From Psychroflexus aestuariivivens (lineage in GTDB: Bacteria > Bacteroidota > Bacteroidia > Flavobacteriales > Flavobacteriaceae), in NCBI RefSeq assembly GCF_004010055.1, contig NZ_RQVT01000050.1:186001-250000 (forward strand): 64,000 nt of DNA, given 5' to 3'. How positions within the stretch are numbered: the first letter of the stretch is position 1; each line of letters begins with the position of its first letter. The position numbers and the translations under genes are program-made. Under the pieces are notes generated by a model that was not told the DNA's origin, did not search any database, and saw only the letters and a program-made list of their open reading frames with translations. This document shows, piece after piece, positions 44,216 to 52,278 of this stretch.

Positions 44216-45904
44216 TTAGTTTCTGGCGTCGTTAAAAATTTGTTCAAGAATTTTTTCTGTAATTAAATAAGTTGGTTTTACACCAGTTGTACCAAGACCA
44301 CCAGAAGCCAGAGTGCTTCCTGTTTCTAAAGGGTTATCACTGGCATAATAGGCATATCTGACTTTGACGTCTGCATTGATGTTTCCTCTCAATTTTGAAG
44401 CGGCTTGAATGGCTTTTTGGTAATGTGCGCCTTCCATTTCCAAACCGATAACATTCCATGTAGAATCGTGAAAAAACTTCAACAAATCTTTGTTTTGAAG
44501 TGACGTTCCTAAAACAGTAACCATAGAACCGTCAAAAACTTGAAGTCCTTCGCCTTCAAATTGGTCTTTTTTCAATTCATTATGAAAAGGATAATTGTCT
44601 GCTGTGCCTTCAAATAAATGGGCGTCTGGAATCATCAAATCGCCTTTTCCTCCTTGCAAAATCCCAGCTTTTCCCATAATTGATATGGAATCGACATTCA
44701 TATAGACTTGCTTGTTTTCCTTTTTATAAGGCTTCAGCAGTTCGTCCATCGTCTCATATGCTTGTTCTCCAAAAGCATAATCCATCACTATAATGACGGG
44801 CGCATCTTTAGTTTTCAACTTAAATTTTTCTTCAGGATGATTCAGTTTTGCCAAATCGAAAATTTGAACATCTATGTTTGTTCCACTTTGGTCATCGATA
44901 GAAATCATGCCTTTAGACAAAGCTTTTTCGGTCACAGTTTGTCTTAATTTTTGATTGGTTGCACTACTCAGTGCTTCATATACCTGAAATCTGGATTTTT
45001 CTTCACACATTTTCGGTAGTGACAAGGATGCATACAATGTATTCATTACACTATGCATATTTGCACTGATGATATGAATCTTTCTGTCCATTAAATCGTT
45101 TTCGAAAAGAGTTTGTTTAATTTTGTTAGCCCAGATTTCACCATGAATGTGGTGCCCCAAACGCTCACGAACTACTGGACTAAAAGTAATTATTCGTTTT
45201 TCACCTTGAATTGTTTCTTTTATTGCTAATTTTCCTAAATTATAGATAATGTGCAGGAATTTATCAGGATTCTTTTCTGTTGAAAACCTGTTGTAAACGG
45301 CATTTATTTCAGCAAAAGTTCGACCTAAAATATTGGCTGTATGTGTAATGGCGATTTCTTTATCTTGTTGACTAAGTTGCCCTTTTTGAGTAACCGCACT
45401 TCTAAGTTTTTCCCAATCTCTAGAAGTTTGCCCGCTGTCATTTATCACGACACTTTGCATTATTTTATGAGATTCTATAAACAAGAAAGTCAAATGAGTA
45501 AGAATATCATAAATCTCTGAACGTCCTCGAGTGATTTCGATATTCATCTGTTCATCATCGATACGATAGCAATTTCTGCGACGTTTTGGTGGTACGATAG
45601 GTTTGAAGTGAGAATTAGAATAGCCTTCGTCGCTAGTTAAATTGATGTAACTACATTCTTCTATGCCTTCTGGTAAACGTTCAATAATATATTGCAAACC
45701 GTTCAGTTCAACTTTAGATTCAGCTATAGAACCATATATTTCAGGTCTTAGAGTTAACAAAGCTTCTCTTAGAGTTTCACCCGAAACACCCATAGGTTTA
45801 TAAAAACCACGGATAAAAAGATGTCGCATTGTGATGTACATTCGCTCGATGGCGTTTGTGCTTTCCTGCGCTCTGTTTCTTCCTAAATTTAATTGATCTA
45901 TCAT
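44216..45904 (-). CDS. Uncharacterised two-part protein with nucleosidase-like C-terminal half (DUF6909-like)
   Basis: This 562-residue cytosolic protein resembles a conserved flavobacterial family that I recall as DUF6909. The N-terminal half (about 1-270) is helical, with IERMYITMRHLFIRGFY and no known motif. The C-terminal half contains VIIVMDYAFGEQAYETMDELL, GKAGILQGGKGDLMIPDAHLFEG and WNVIGLEMEGAHYQKAIQAA (E489-M490-E491). These resemble the strand-loop, G-x-AG...GD...P and EMEGA signatures of purine nucleoside phosphorylases and MTA/SAH nucleosidases. Whether it has enzymatic activity is unknown. It lies 18 bp after an adenylate-forming enzyme gene and 19 bp before rfbB, in one operon. 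Confidence 0.65.
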   Translation of the reverse strand: MIDQLNLGRNRAQESTNAIERMYITMRHLFIRGFYKPMGVSGETLREALLTLRPEIYGSIAESKVELNGLQYIIERLPEGIEECSYINLTSDEGYSNSHFKPIVPPKRRRNCYRIDDEQMNIEITRGRSEIYDILTHLTFLFIESHKIMQSVVINDSGQTSRDWEKLRSAVTQKGQLSQQDKEIAITHTANILGRTFAEINAVYNRFSTEKNPDKFLHIIYNLGKLAIKETIQGEKRIITFSPVVRERLGHHIHGEIWANKIKQTLFENDLMDRKIHIISANMHSVMNTLYASLSLPKMCEEKSRFQVYEALSSATNQKLRQTVTEKALSKGMISIDDQSGTNIDVQIFDLAKLNHPEEKFKLKTKDAPVIIVMDYAFGEQAYETMDELLKPYKKENKQVYMNVDSISIMGKAGILQGGKGDLMIPDAHLFEGTADNYPFHNELKKDQFEGEGLQVFDGSMVTVLGTSLQNKDLLKFFHDSTWNVIGLEMEGAHYQKAIQAASKLRGNINADVKVRYAYYASDNPLETGSTLASGGLGTTGVKPTYLITEKILEQIFNDARN

Positions 45905-45922
45905 TGGTGTAAATGTAATTAT

Positions 45923-47416
45923 TTAAGATATAATTTTGTGTAAAGCTTCTGCAATTTTCCTATCGTTGGATAATCGTGGCACTTTATTTTGTCCACCCAA
46001 TTTGCCTATTGATTTCATGTATTTTTGAAATCCGTTTTTAGGAACTTTAGTAATCACAAGAGTTCGCAACATATTTCCTTCAATTAAATCCTTATAATAA
46101 GAATTTTGTTTTTGAAGCAATTGATCCATACGCAAAGCGAAATCTTCCAAATCTTCAGGTGTTTTTTCAAATTCTATAAACCATTCGTGATAAGGTAATC
46201 CGCTTTCGGGTGTGATTTGTGGTGCAACAGTAAATTCGTTGATTTGAGCTTCAAATTCTTCAGAAGCCTTTTGAATTGTATATTCAACTTCTTGTGCAAT
46301 AACGTGCTCACCAAATGCTGAAGTGAAATGTTTAATTCTTCCAGAAACTCTAAGTCTATAGGGCTTCAAAGATGTAAACATTACTGTATCACCAACATTA
46401 TAACGCCACAAACCGGCAGTTGTGGACACAATCATGACATAATTGACGTCTTTTTCTACATCTTGAATGGTATAAACTTTGGGGTTTTCGTCAAAAAATT
46501 CTGAAGATTTGATAAATTCATAAAAAATTCCAGAATCTAATTGCAGTAACATCCCGTCTTCTTTTTGTGAATCTTGAAAGGCAAAGAATCCTTCTGAAGC
46601 TGGATACAATTCTATACTGTCGACTGGTTTTCCAATTAGGTTTTCAAATTTAGCGCGATAAGGTTCGTAATTGACGCCACCATAAATGAAAAGTTGAAAA
46701 TTAGGAAATAAGTCTGCGATTTTCTTTCCTGACTTTTCTTTTAACTTTTCAAAATAAATCTGAACCCATGACGGAATTCCACTAATGAGTGTCATATTCG
46801 CTTTGTAGGTTTCTTCAACAACTGCCTTCAACTTTTGATCCCAATCTTCAATAGAGTTGGTTTTCCAACTAGGCATTCTATTTTGTTGAAGATAGTTTGG
46901 AACAAAATGCGCCACAATTCCAGATAATCGGCCAAAGTAAATACCATTTTTTTTGTCTAACTTGGGACTGCCTTGCAAGAAAATCATTTTCCCATTCACA
47001 AAATCTGCATTTCCTGTTTCTGCGACATAACATAAAATGGCGTTTCTAGCAGCTTTGGTGTGTGTCGGAATGGAATCTCGGGTCAAAGGAATATATTTGG
47101 CACCACTAGTTGTGCCAGAAGTTTTGGCAAAATAAAGTGGTTTTCCTGGCCATAAAATATCCGTTTCGCCTTCTACAGATTTTTCTATGTAAGGTTTAAG
47201 GCTTTCATAATCTTGAATTGGAAGTTGTTCTGAAAAAGATTTGAAATCTGTGATATTTTCAAAATTGAAATCTTTACCGTAATGTGTTTTTTTGCCTTTT
47301 TTTATCAGATTTTCAAAGACTTTTTGTTGAGTTTGAAGCGGTTTTTCTGCCCACTTATCAATTTGATATTTTTTTATTTTAGCAAATATTTTTGCTCCTA
47401 TAGATTTTATAGACAT
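45923..47416 (-). CDS. GH3 auxin-responsive-type acyl-adenylating enzyme
   Basis: This 497-residue protein belongs to the GH3/JAR1-like branch of adenylate-forming enzymes (not glycoside hydrolase family 3). It shows the P-loop KTSGTTSGAKYIPLT (near 96-110), YPASEGFFAFQ and LWRYNVGDTVMFT, all landmarks of the family. Plant members conjugate amino acids to hormones; the bacterial substrates are unknown. Homologues are widespread in Bacteroidota. It is 5 bp downstream of the M23 peptidase gene. An acyl-amino acid or acyl-lipid product is possible, but is only inference. Confidence 0.88.
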   Translation of the reverse strand: MSIKSIGAKIFAKIKKYQIDKWAEKPLQTQQKVFENLIKKGKKTHYGKDFNFENITDFKSFSEQLPIQDYESLKPYIEKSVEGETDILWPGKPLYFAKTSGTTSGAKYIPLTRDSIPTHTKAARNAILCYVAETGNADFVNGKMIFLQGSPKLDKKNGIYFGRLSGIVAHFVPNYLQQNRMPSWKTNSIEDWDQKLKAVVEETYKANMTLISGIPSWVQIYFEKLKEKSGKKIADLFPNFQLFIYGGVNYEPYRAKFENLIGKPVDSIELYPASEGFFAFQDSQKEDGMLLQLDSGIFYEFIKSSEFFDENPKVYTIQDVEKDVNYVMIVSTTAGLWRYNVGDTVMFTSLKPYRLRVSGRIKHFTSAFGEHVIAQEVEYTIQKASEEFEAQINEFTVAPQITPESGLPYHEWFIEFEKTPEDLEDFALRMDQLLQKQNSYYKDLIEGNMLRTLVITKVPKNGFQKYMKSIGKLGGQNKVPRLSNDRKIAEALHKIIS

Positions 47417-47421
47417 GTTTT

Positions 47422-48294
47422 TTATTCAAAATTTAAATAATCGGCTGGATTAATCGGATACCCATCGACCCAAAGTTCGAAATGCAAATGTGGGCCAAAA
47501 GAAAACTCTCCAGTATTACCAACAATAGCAATAACTTCGCCAGCTTTGACCAAGTCGCCTTGAGCTTTCAACAGAGAATCGTTGTGTTTATAAACAGAAA
47601 TTAATCCGAAACTGTGTTCAATAATTATAACGTAACCTGTTTCTGCGGTCCATTCAGAAAAAATAACTGTACCATCTGCAGTTGCTTTTACTGGTTCATC
47701 TTTTTGAGTAACAATATCGACTGCATAATGTTTTTTGTCCGCATCATATCCTTCAGAAATTTCGCCATCTACAGGCGGAAATAATGTGAAATTAGGTTGA
47801 AAAGTTGCTTTTTCTAATAAATTATATTTGTCCTCTTGTTCAACTTCTGCACGCAGAAGAGAATCTTCCTTGGAAGCCTGAAGGTTAACAATTTCTGATT
47901 CTAAAGAATTAGCTTCATCTAAAATTTCAATATCCTGACGACTTACAGAATCCAATTCTCCGGTGAGCATTCTCCGTATAGATTTGAAATAAGCTTCATT
48001 TTTTCGCACCTCTGTTTCCAAAGAATCTACAGTAATAGCTAATCTTGTAGCTTTTTGTTTTAAAGCGGTGGAGGAATATCCTGGAATATATTCACGAATT
48101 GGTGTAAAAGCAATTAATAGTGCCGTTCCTGAAATTAAAATTATAGACGAAAAAACCACGAGTAAAATCACGTTGAGTCTAGATAATTTGAAAGAGACAC
48201 GCTCTTCAAAAGTGTCTTCGTTGAGGATGACTAAACGATACTTATGAAGCAGCTTCTGCTTGACTTTGCGTTTATTTTCTTTTGGTTGTTCCAT
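47422..48294 (-). CDS. M23 family metallopeptidase with one membrane anchor
   Basis: This 290-residue protein has a cytosolic basic N-terminus, one transmembrane helix (about 42-66), a coiled-coil segment, and a C-terminal LytM/M23 domain. The zinc ligands are visible in HYAVDI (His and Asp) and HLHFEL (His). M23 enzymes cut peptidoglycan cross-links, or act as inactive activators when ligands are missing; here the ligands are present. The ATG at 48294 is preferred because a start at 48312 would fall inside the -7 promoter element. It is the first gene of a six-gene envelope operon. Confidence 0.92.
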   Translation of the reverse strand: MEQPKENKRKVKQKLLHKYRLVILNEDTFEERVSFKLSRLNVILLVVFSSIILISGTALLIAFTPIREYIPGYSSTALKQKATRLAITVDSLETEVRKNEAYFKSIRRMLTGELDSVSRQDIEILDEANSLESEIVNLQASKEDSLLRAEVEQEDKYNLLEKATFQPNFTLFPPVDGEISEGYDADKKHYAVDIVTQKDEPVKATADGTVIFSEWTAETGYVIIIEHSFGLISVYKHNDSLLKAQGDLVKAGEVIAIVGNTGEFSFGPHLHFELWVDGYPINPADYLNFE

Positions 48295-48309
48295 AAATTT
48301 GTACTTCTG

Positions 48310-48317
48310 CAAAGATA
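48310..48317 (-). promoter_or_regulatory. -7 element (TAnnTTTG) of the M23-rfb operon
   Basis: The minus strand reads TATCTTTG, an exact match, 15 bp before the M23 peptidase ATG. No other exact element was seen in the short gaps of the following five genes. Confidence 0.6.
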
Positions 48318-48377
48318 GAATAAAGTTAATTTATGCAGGTTTTAGTTGTATAAACCTTTGGTTTAGTTTTTTATTAT

Positions 48378-48385
48378 TATTTTTG
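48378..48385 (+). promoter_or_regulatory. -7 element (TAnnTTTG) of tatA
   Basis: TATTTTTG matches exactly and ends 16 bases before the tatA ATG at 48402. Confidence 0.55.
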
Positions 48386-48401
48386 TAGCAAATTTTTAGT
48401 C

Positions 48402-48602
48402 ATGAATATACTGAATGTAATAATGGGAATGGTTGGTCCTTGGCAATGGGTGATTATTGGCGTTGCTATCTTGCTCCTTTTTGGCGGTAAGAAAATACCA
48501 GAATTGATGCGTGGTTTGGGCAGCGGCATCAAAGAATTCAAAGATGCTTCCAAGGATGAAGATGGTGACAAAAATAATGCAGAATCGAAATCTTTGAAAT
48601 AA
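48402..48602 (+). CDS. tatA: Twin-arginine translocase subunit TatA
   Basis: This 66-residue protein has the TatA design: one N-terminal helix (about 13-28, [16 protein letters not shown]), the FGG hinge followed by [20 protein letters not shown] (amphipathic helix), and an acidic tail. TatA forms the pore for folded proteins exported by the Tat pathway. No tatC is in the window. A strong terminator follows the stop codon by about 22 bp, so it is a single-gene unit. Confidence 0.93.
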   Translation: MNILNVIMGMVGPWQWVIIGVAILLLFGGKKIPELMRGLGSGIKEFKDASKDEDGDKNNAESKSLK

Positions 48603-48624
48603 AAAATTTCAATAAATTATATAC

Positions 48625-48655
48625 AAAACCTGAGTTGAAACACTCAGGTTTTTTT
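48625..48655. terminator. Terminator after tatA, converging on lpxH
   Basis: Perfect 11-bp arms AAAACCTGAGT (48625-48635) and ACTCAGGTTTT (48642-48652), a 6-base loop and a T run. The run overlaps the stop codon of the minus-strand lpxH-like gene. Confidence 0.92.
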
Positions 48656-49409
48656 ATGTCCAAGTTTTAAGCTCGAAATTTTCACCATCAAAAACACCGT
48701 AGGTATAATAAGAAATCCAATCGCCCAAATTGTGGTAAAAAACCTTGTTGTCAACTTCAATTTTCATCGGTAAATGTCGGTGACCAAAAATAAAATAATC
48801 ATAATGTCCTTGGCTTAATTTTCGTTTTGCATATTGCACCAGCCACTCATTGTCTTCGCCTAAAAATTTGGCATCTTCATCGCCAGAAATCAGTTTGTTT
48901 TTTACTGATAAATGTCTTGCCAAACGCACGCCCAAATCTGGATGCAACCAACGAAACAGCCATTTAGATAGCGGATTTGTAAACACTTTTTTCATGCGTT
49001 TGTAACCTTTATCTCCAGGACCGAGCCCGTCACCATGACCGATCAAAAACTTTTTTTTATTCAAATGGAAAACTTGAGGTTTATGAAAAACAGGAATATT
49101 CAATTCTTTTTCAAAATAATCATTCATCCACAAATCGTGGTTGCCGACAAAAAAATAAATCAAAATCCCTTGATCACGGATTTCAGCCAATTTCCCTAAA
49201 GTTCTAACAAATCCTTTCGGCACAACTTCTTTGTATTCAAACCAAAAATCGAACAAATCGCCCAAAAGGAAAATAGCGTGTGCATCTTTTTTAATTTCAT
49301 CCAGCCAAGCCACAAATTTCTTTTCGCGCACCAAACTAGATTCATGATTTGGCGCACCCAAATGGTTGTCACTGGAAAAATAAACTTTTTTGCTTTCGGG
49401 AATTGTCAT
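48654..49409 (-). CDS. lpxH: UDP-2,3-diacylglucosamine diphosphatase (LpxH family)
   Basis: This 251-residue calcineurin-like phosphoesterase has the metal-binding motifs YFSSDNHLGA, FLLGDLFDFWFEY, FVGNHD, IGHGDGLGPGD and FGHRH, which fit LpxH/LpxH2. The enzyme removes UMP from UDP-diacylglucosamine in lipid A synthesis at the inner membrane. The Asp in SSDNH replaces the more usual SDxHL, a minor difference seen in some homologues. It has its own promoter element upstream and is divergent from a head-GIN protein gene. Confidence 0.92.
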   Translation of the reverse strand: MTIPESKKVYFSSDNHLGAPNHESSLVREKKFVAWLDEIKKDAHAIFLLGDLFDFWFEYKEVVPKGFVRTLGKLAEIRDQGILIYFFVGNHDLWMNDYFEKELNIPVFHKPQVFHLNKKKFLIGHGDGLGPGDKGYKRMKKVFTNPLSKWLFRWLHPDLGVRLARHLSVKNKLISGDEDAKFLGEDNEWLVQYAKRKLSQGHYDYFIFGHRHLPMKIEVDNKVFYHNLGDWISYYTYGVFDGENFELKTWT

Positions 49410-49435
49410 ACTTCAAATTCTGCGTCAAATATACT

Positions 49436-49443
49436 AAACATCT
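49436..49443 (-). promoter_or_regulatory. -7 element (TAnnTTTG) of lpxH
   Basis: The minus strand reads TATATTTG, an exact match, 26 bp before the lpxH ATG. Confidence 0.6.
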
Positions 49444-49503
49444 GAAAACATCAGGATTTTCAGTTTTGGCGAAATTTTAAAATCATCGCAACTCAGAATA
49501 CTT

Positions 49504-49511
49504 TATTTTTG
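49504..49511 (+). promoter_or_regulatory. -7 element (TAnnTTTG) of the head-GIN gene
   Basis: TATTTTTG matches exactly and ends 29 bases before the ATG at 49541. Confidence 0.55.
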
Positions 49512-49540
49512 AAGTTAATTTTCAACTAAACTCAAATAAA

Positions 49541-50227
49541 ATGTATTCAAAAATAACATTCTCCTTTCTCGTTTTTTGGCTTATTCCGTTTTCAATATTT
49601 GCCCAAATCAGAATTGAAAAAATTTCAGAAAATATAAATGAAGTTTCAGTTTTCAACGGTCTTTTTGTTGAAATTGTTTCTGATGCTTCAGAAAACAAAA
49701 TCGAAATTAAAGGTGAGGATCGCGGTGATGTAAAAGTTAAAATCAAAAATGGGAAATTAAAACTCAGCTTACCGATAAATCATATTTTTTCTGAATCGGA
49801 TATCAGCATCGTTTTATCGCTTATAGATTTTTCAAAAATCAACGCCAATCAAGGTGCTGAAGTTGAATTCAAAAATAAAATCAATAGGAAAACATTAGAT
49901 TTAGAATCTTCTGAAGGCAGTCTTATTTCTGGTGAAATCGATTTGCAGCAACTCAATATTAAAGCCGTCACCGGAGGTATTTTCAATCTTTATGGAGAGG
50001 TGGTTTCTCAAGACATTACAATCAATTCGGGAGGGATTTATGACAGCAAAGCGGTTGAATCCGAAAATACAGAGGTAAAAGTTAGTTATGGTGGTGAAGC
50101 AAAAATATTTGCAAGCAAAAAATGTGATGCTAAAGTTACAGCAGGCGGAAATATTAAAATTTTTGGACAACCGAAAGAATTAACTCAGGTCATAAAACTC
50201 GGCGGAAATATTGAAGAAATGGAGTAA
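49541..50227 (+). CDS. Head-GIN domain (DUF2807) secreted protein
   Basis: This 228-residue protein has a signal peptide ending PFSIFAQ and then a repetitive beta-structure with the GIN-type pattern: FNGLFVEIVSDASENKIEIKGEDR, INANQGAEVEFKN, LNIKAVTGGIFNLYG, INSGGIYDSKAV and a late VTAGGNIKIFG. DUF2807 proteins form right-handed beta-helix-like modules in the envelope, with no defined function. It is 9 bp before the metallo-beta-lactamase gene, so the two may be co-transcribed. Confidence 0.88.
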   Translation: MYSKITFSFLVFWLIPFSIFAQIRIEKISENINEVSVFNGLFVEIVSDASENKIEIKGEDRGDVKVKIKNGKLKLSLPINHIFSESDISIVLSLIDFSKINANQGAEVEFKNKINRKTLDLESSEGSLISGEIDLQQLNIKAVTGGIFNLYGEVVSQDITINSGGIYDSKAVESENTEVKVSYGGEAKIFASKKCDAKVTAGGNIKIFGQPKELTQVIKLGGNIEEME

Positions 50228-50236
50228 AATAAAATT

Positions 50237-51238
50237 ATGAAAACACCCCTTTTAGCTTTCAACCAAAATGGGATTTATTGCGCTGTAGCAGATGTTTATA
50301 TCGATCCGTGGAAACGCGTAGATAAAGCGATTATTACGCATGGACACGCCGACCATTCCAGATGGGGTAATAAAAAATATATCACACACCATCATAATAT
50401 TCCAATTATGAAACATCGTTTGGGTGATATTGATGTTGGAGGCAAAAATTATGGTGAAACATTTACGATCAACAATGTAAAGTTCAGTTTGCATCCTGCC
50501 GGACATATTGTTGGAAGTTCACAAGTTCGAGTTGAATACAAAGGTGAAGTTTGGGTATGTTCTGGTGATTACAAAACTGAAGATGACGGCGTTTCTACAC
50601 CTTTTGAACCCATAAAATGTCACACTTTTATCACTGAATGTACTTTTGGTTTACCAGCTTTCAAATGGAAATCACAGACTGAAGTTATGTCAGAAATTAA
50701 CAACTGGTGGAAAGAAAATAAAACTGAAGAGCGAACGTCGGTATTGTTTGGATATTCTCTTGGAAAAGCGCAGCGCTTATTGAAACATTTGGACACTGAT
50801 ATTGGAGAAATCTACACGCATGGCGCCATTGAAAATATGACTGATGTTTTGCGCCTAATGATTGATTTTCCGTCAACAAAACTCATTACAAAGGAAACCA
50901 CTAAAAAAGAACTGAACGGAAATTTAGTTTTAGCACCACCAAGCGCACATGGTAGTACCTGGATTCGTAAAATGGTCCCATTTGTCACTGCGTCTGCAAG
51001 TGGCTGGATGACATTTCGTAGCGCAAGACGACGACGTGCCATCGACAAAGGTTTTGTAATGAGCGACCATTGCGATTGGGATGGATTACTTTCCAGCATA
51101 AAAGCTACAAAGTGCGAAAAAGTAATTTGCACACACGGCTACACTGAAATTTTTTCTAAATATTTACGAGAAATAGGTTACGACGCCAGGACGGAAGCGA
51201 CGCAATACGAAGGCGAAGCTGCTGACGTTGATCAATAG
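50237..51238 (+). CDS. Ligase-associated metallo-beta-lactamase exonuclease
   Basis: This 333-residue protein has a metallo-beta-lactamase core with THGHADHSRWG (metal-binding), HPAGHIVGSSQVRVE, VCSGDYKTE and the late MSDHCDWDGL and ICTHGYTE. It fits the ligase-associated DNA exonuclease group, related to mRNA 3-prime processing nucleases. In many bacteria this gene sits with an ATP-dependent DNA ligase, a helicase and a phosphoesterase. None of these partners is next to it here; the neighbours are a GIN protein and an ABC transporter. Confidence 0.85.
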   Translation: MKTPLLAFNQNGIYCAVADVYIDPWKRVDKAIITHGHADHSRWGNKKYITHHHNIPIMKHRLGDIDVGGKNYGETFTINNVKFSLHPAGHIVGSSQVRVEYKGEVWVCSGDYKTEDDGVSTPFEPIKCHTFITECTFGLPAFKWKSQTEVMSEINNWWKENKTEERTSVLFGYSLGKAQRLLKHLDTDIGEIYTHGAIENMTDVLRLMIDFPSTKLITKETTKKELNGNLVLAPPSAHGSTWIRKMVPFVTASASGWMTFRSARRRRAIDKGFVMSDHCDWDGLLSSIKATKCEKVICTHGYTEIFSKYLREIGYDARTEATQYEGEAADVDQ

Positions 51239-51370
51239 ATTGTCAATCTTTTGACTCTTGAATTTAGTTGAGTTTTTATTTGAATTACTAGAAATTGATG
51301 ATTGTTTGTAACATTTTAATAAGTTTACTACAAATAAGTTAAACATTTTCTATCATCAAAAACTAGACTC

Positions 51371-52273
51371 ATGAATCAACTTCAACTACACAATGTTTCC
51401 AAAACCTACAAAAATGGCGTTAAAGCGCTTGACGATATTTCAATAGAAATTAATTCGGGCATGTTTGGTTTGCTTGGTCCAAATGGCGCTGGCAAATCTA
51501 CACTAATGCGAACCATAGCAACTCTGCAACAACCAGATTCTGGTGAAATCTACTTGGATGATATTGATATTTTAAATCAAAAAATGGAATTACGTAAAGT
51601 TTTGGGCTATTTGCCACAATCTTTTGGCGTGTATCCAAAACTTTCAGCAGAAAGATTATTGCATTATTTTGCTGAACTGAAAGGTTTGTCCAGCAAAGCT
51701 GAGCGAAATAAAATTGTAGATTATGCGCTTGAAGTTACGAATCTTTATACGGTTAAAAATAAACATGTCGCTGGCTATTCTGGCGGGATGAAACAACGTT
51801 TTGGAATTGCGCAATTGTTGTTGAATAATCCAAAACTAATTATTGTCGATGAGCCAACCGCCGGTCTGGATCCTGCGGAACGCCACCGTTTCCTAAATGT
51901 TTTAAGAGAAATTGGAACCAACCACATCGTTATTCTTTCAACACATATTGTGGACGATGTGAAAGAATTGTGCACAGATATGGCAATTCTGAACGGTGGA
52001 AAATTATTGAGCCATAAAAAACCGATTGATGCTGTTTTAGATTTGGAAGGTAAAATCTGGGGAATGACGATCGATCGTGAAAACTTGGAAACTTACGAGT
52101 CTAGTTTCAATTTGATTTCTTCTAATTATAACCAAGATAATTCTTTGAATATTCGGGTTTATGGCGATTCTCAACCCGGAGAAGGTTTTCAAAAAGTACA
52201 GCCAGATTTGGCCGATGTATATTTTGTGCATCTTAAAGCCGACGAAACTGAAGCCACTAACCTTCAATCTTAA
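51371..52273 (+). CDS. ABC transporter ATP-binding protein
   Basis: This 300-residue ATPase has Walker A LLGPNGAGKST (near residue 37), the signature YSGGMKQRFGIA, Walker B LIIVDEPTAG and a C-terminal regulatory tail to about residue 300. It is 5 bp upstream of the permease-peptidase fusion, and the two should form one exporter or membrane-maintenance complex. The substrate is unknown. Confidence 0.93.
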   Translation: MNQLQLHNVSKTYKNGVKALDDISIEINSGMFGLLGPNGAGKSTLMRTIATLQQPDSGEIYLDDIDILNQKMELRKVLGYLPQSFGVYPKLSAERLLHYFAELKGLSSKAERNKIVDYALEVTNLYTVKNKHVAGYSGGMKQRFGIAQLLLNNPKLIIVDEPTAGLDPAERHRFLNVLREIGTNHIVILSTHIVDDVKELCTDMAILNGGKLLSHKKPIDAVLDLEGKIWGMTIDRENLETYESSFNLISSNYNQDNSLNIRVYGDSQPGEGFQKVQPDLADVYFVHLKADETEATNLQS

Positions 52274-52278
52274 TCCTC

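Noticed and set aside
45923-47416. Glycoside hydrolase family 3 assignment for the GH3 protein
   Set aside because: The motifs are those of the auxin-responsive GH3 adenylating family, which only shares the name.
51237-51250. Short hairpin AGATT-GTC-AATCT near the exonuclease stop
   Set aside because: The stem is only 5-6 bp and is too weak to be called a terminator.
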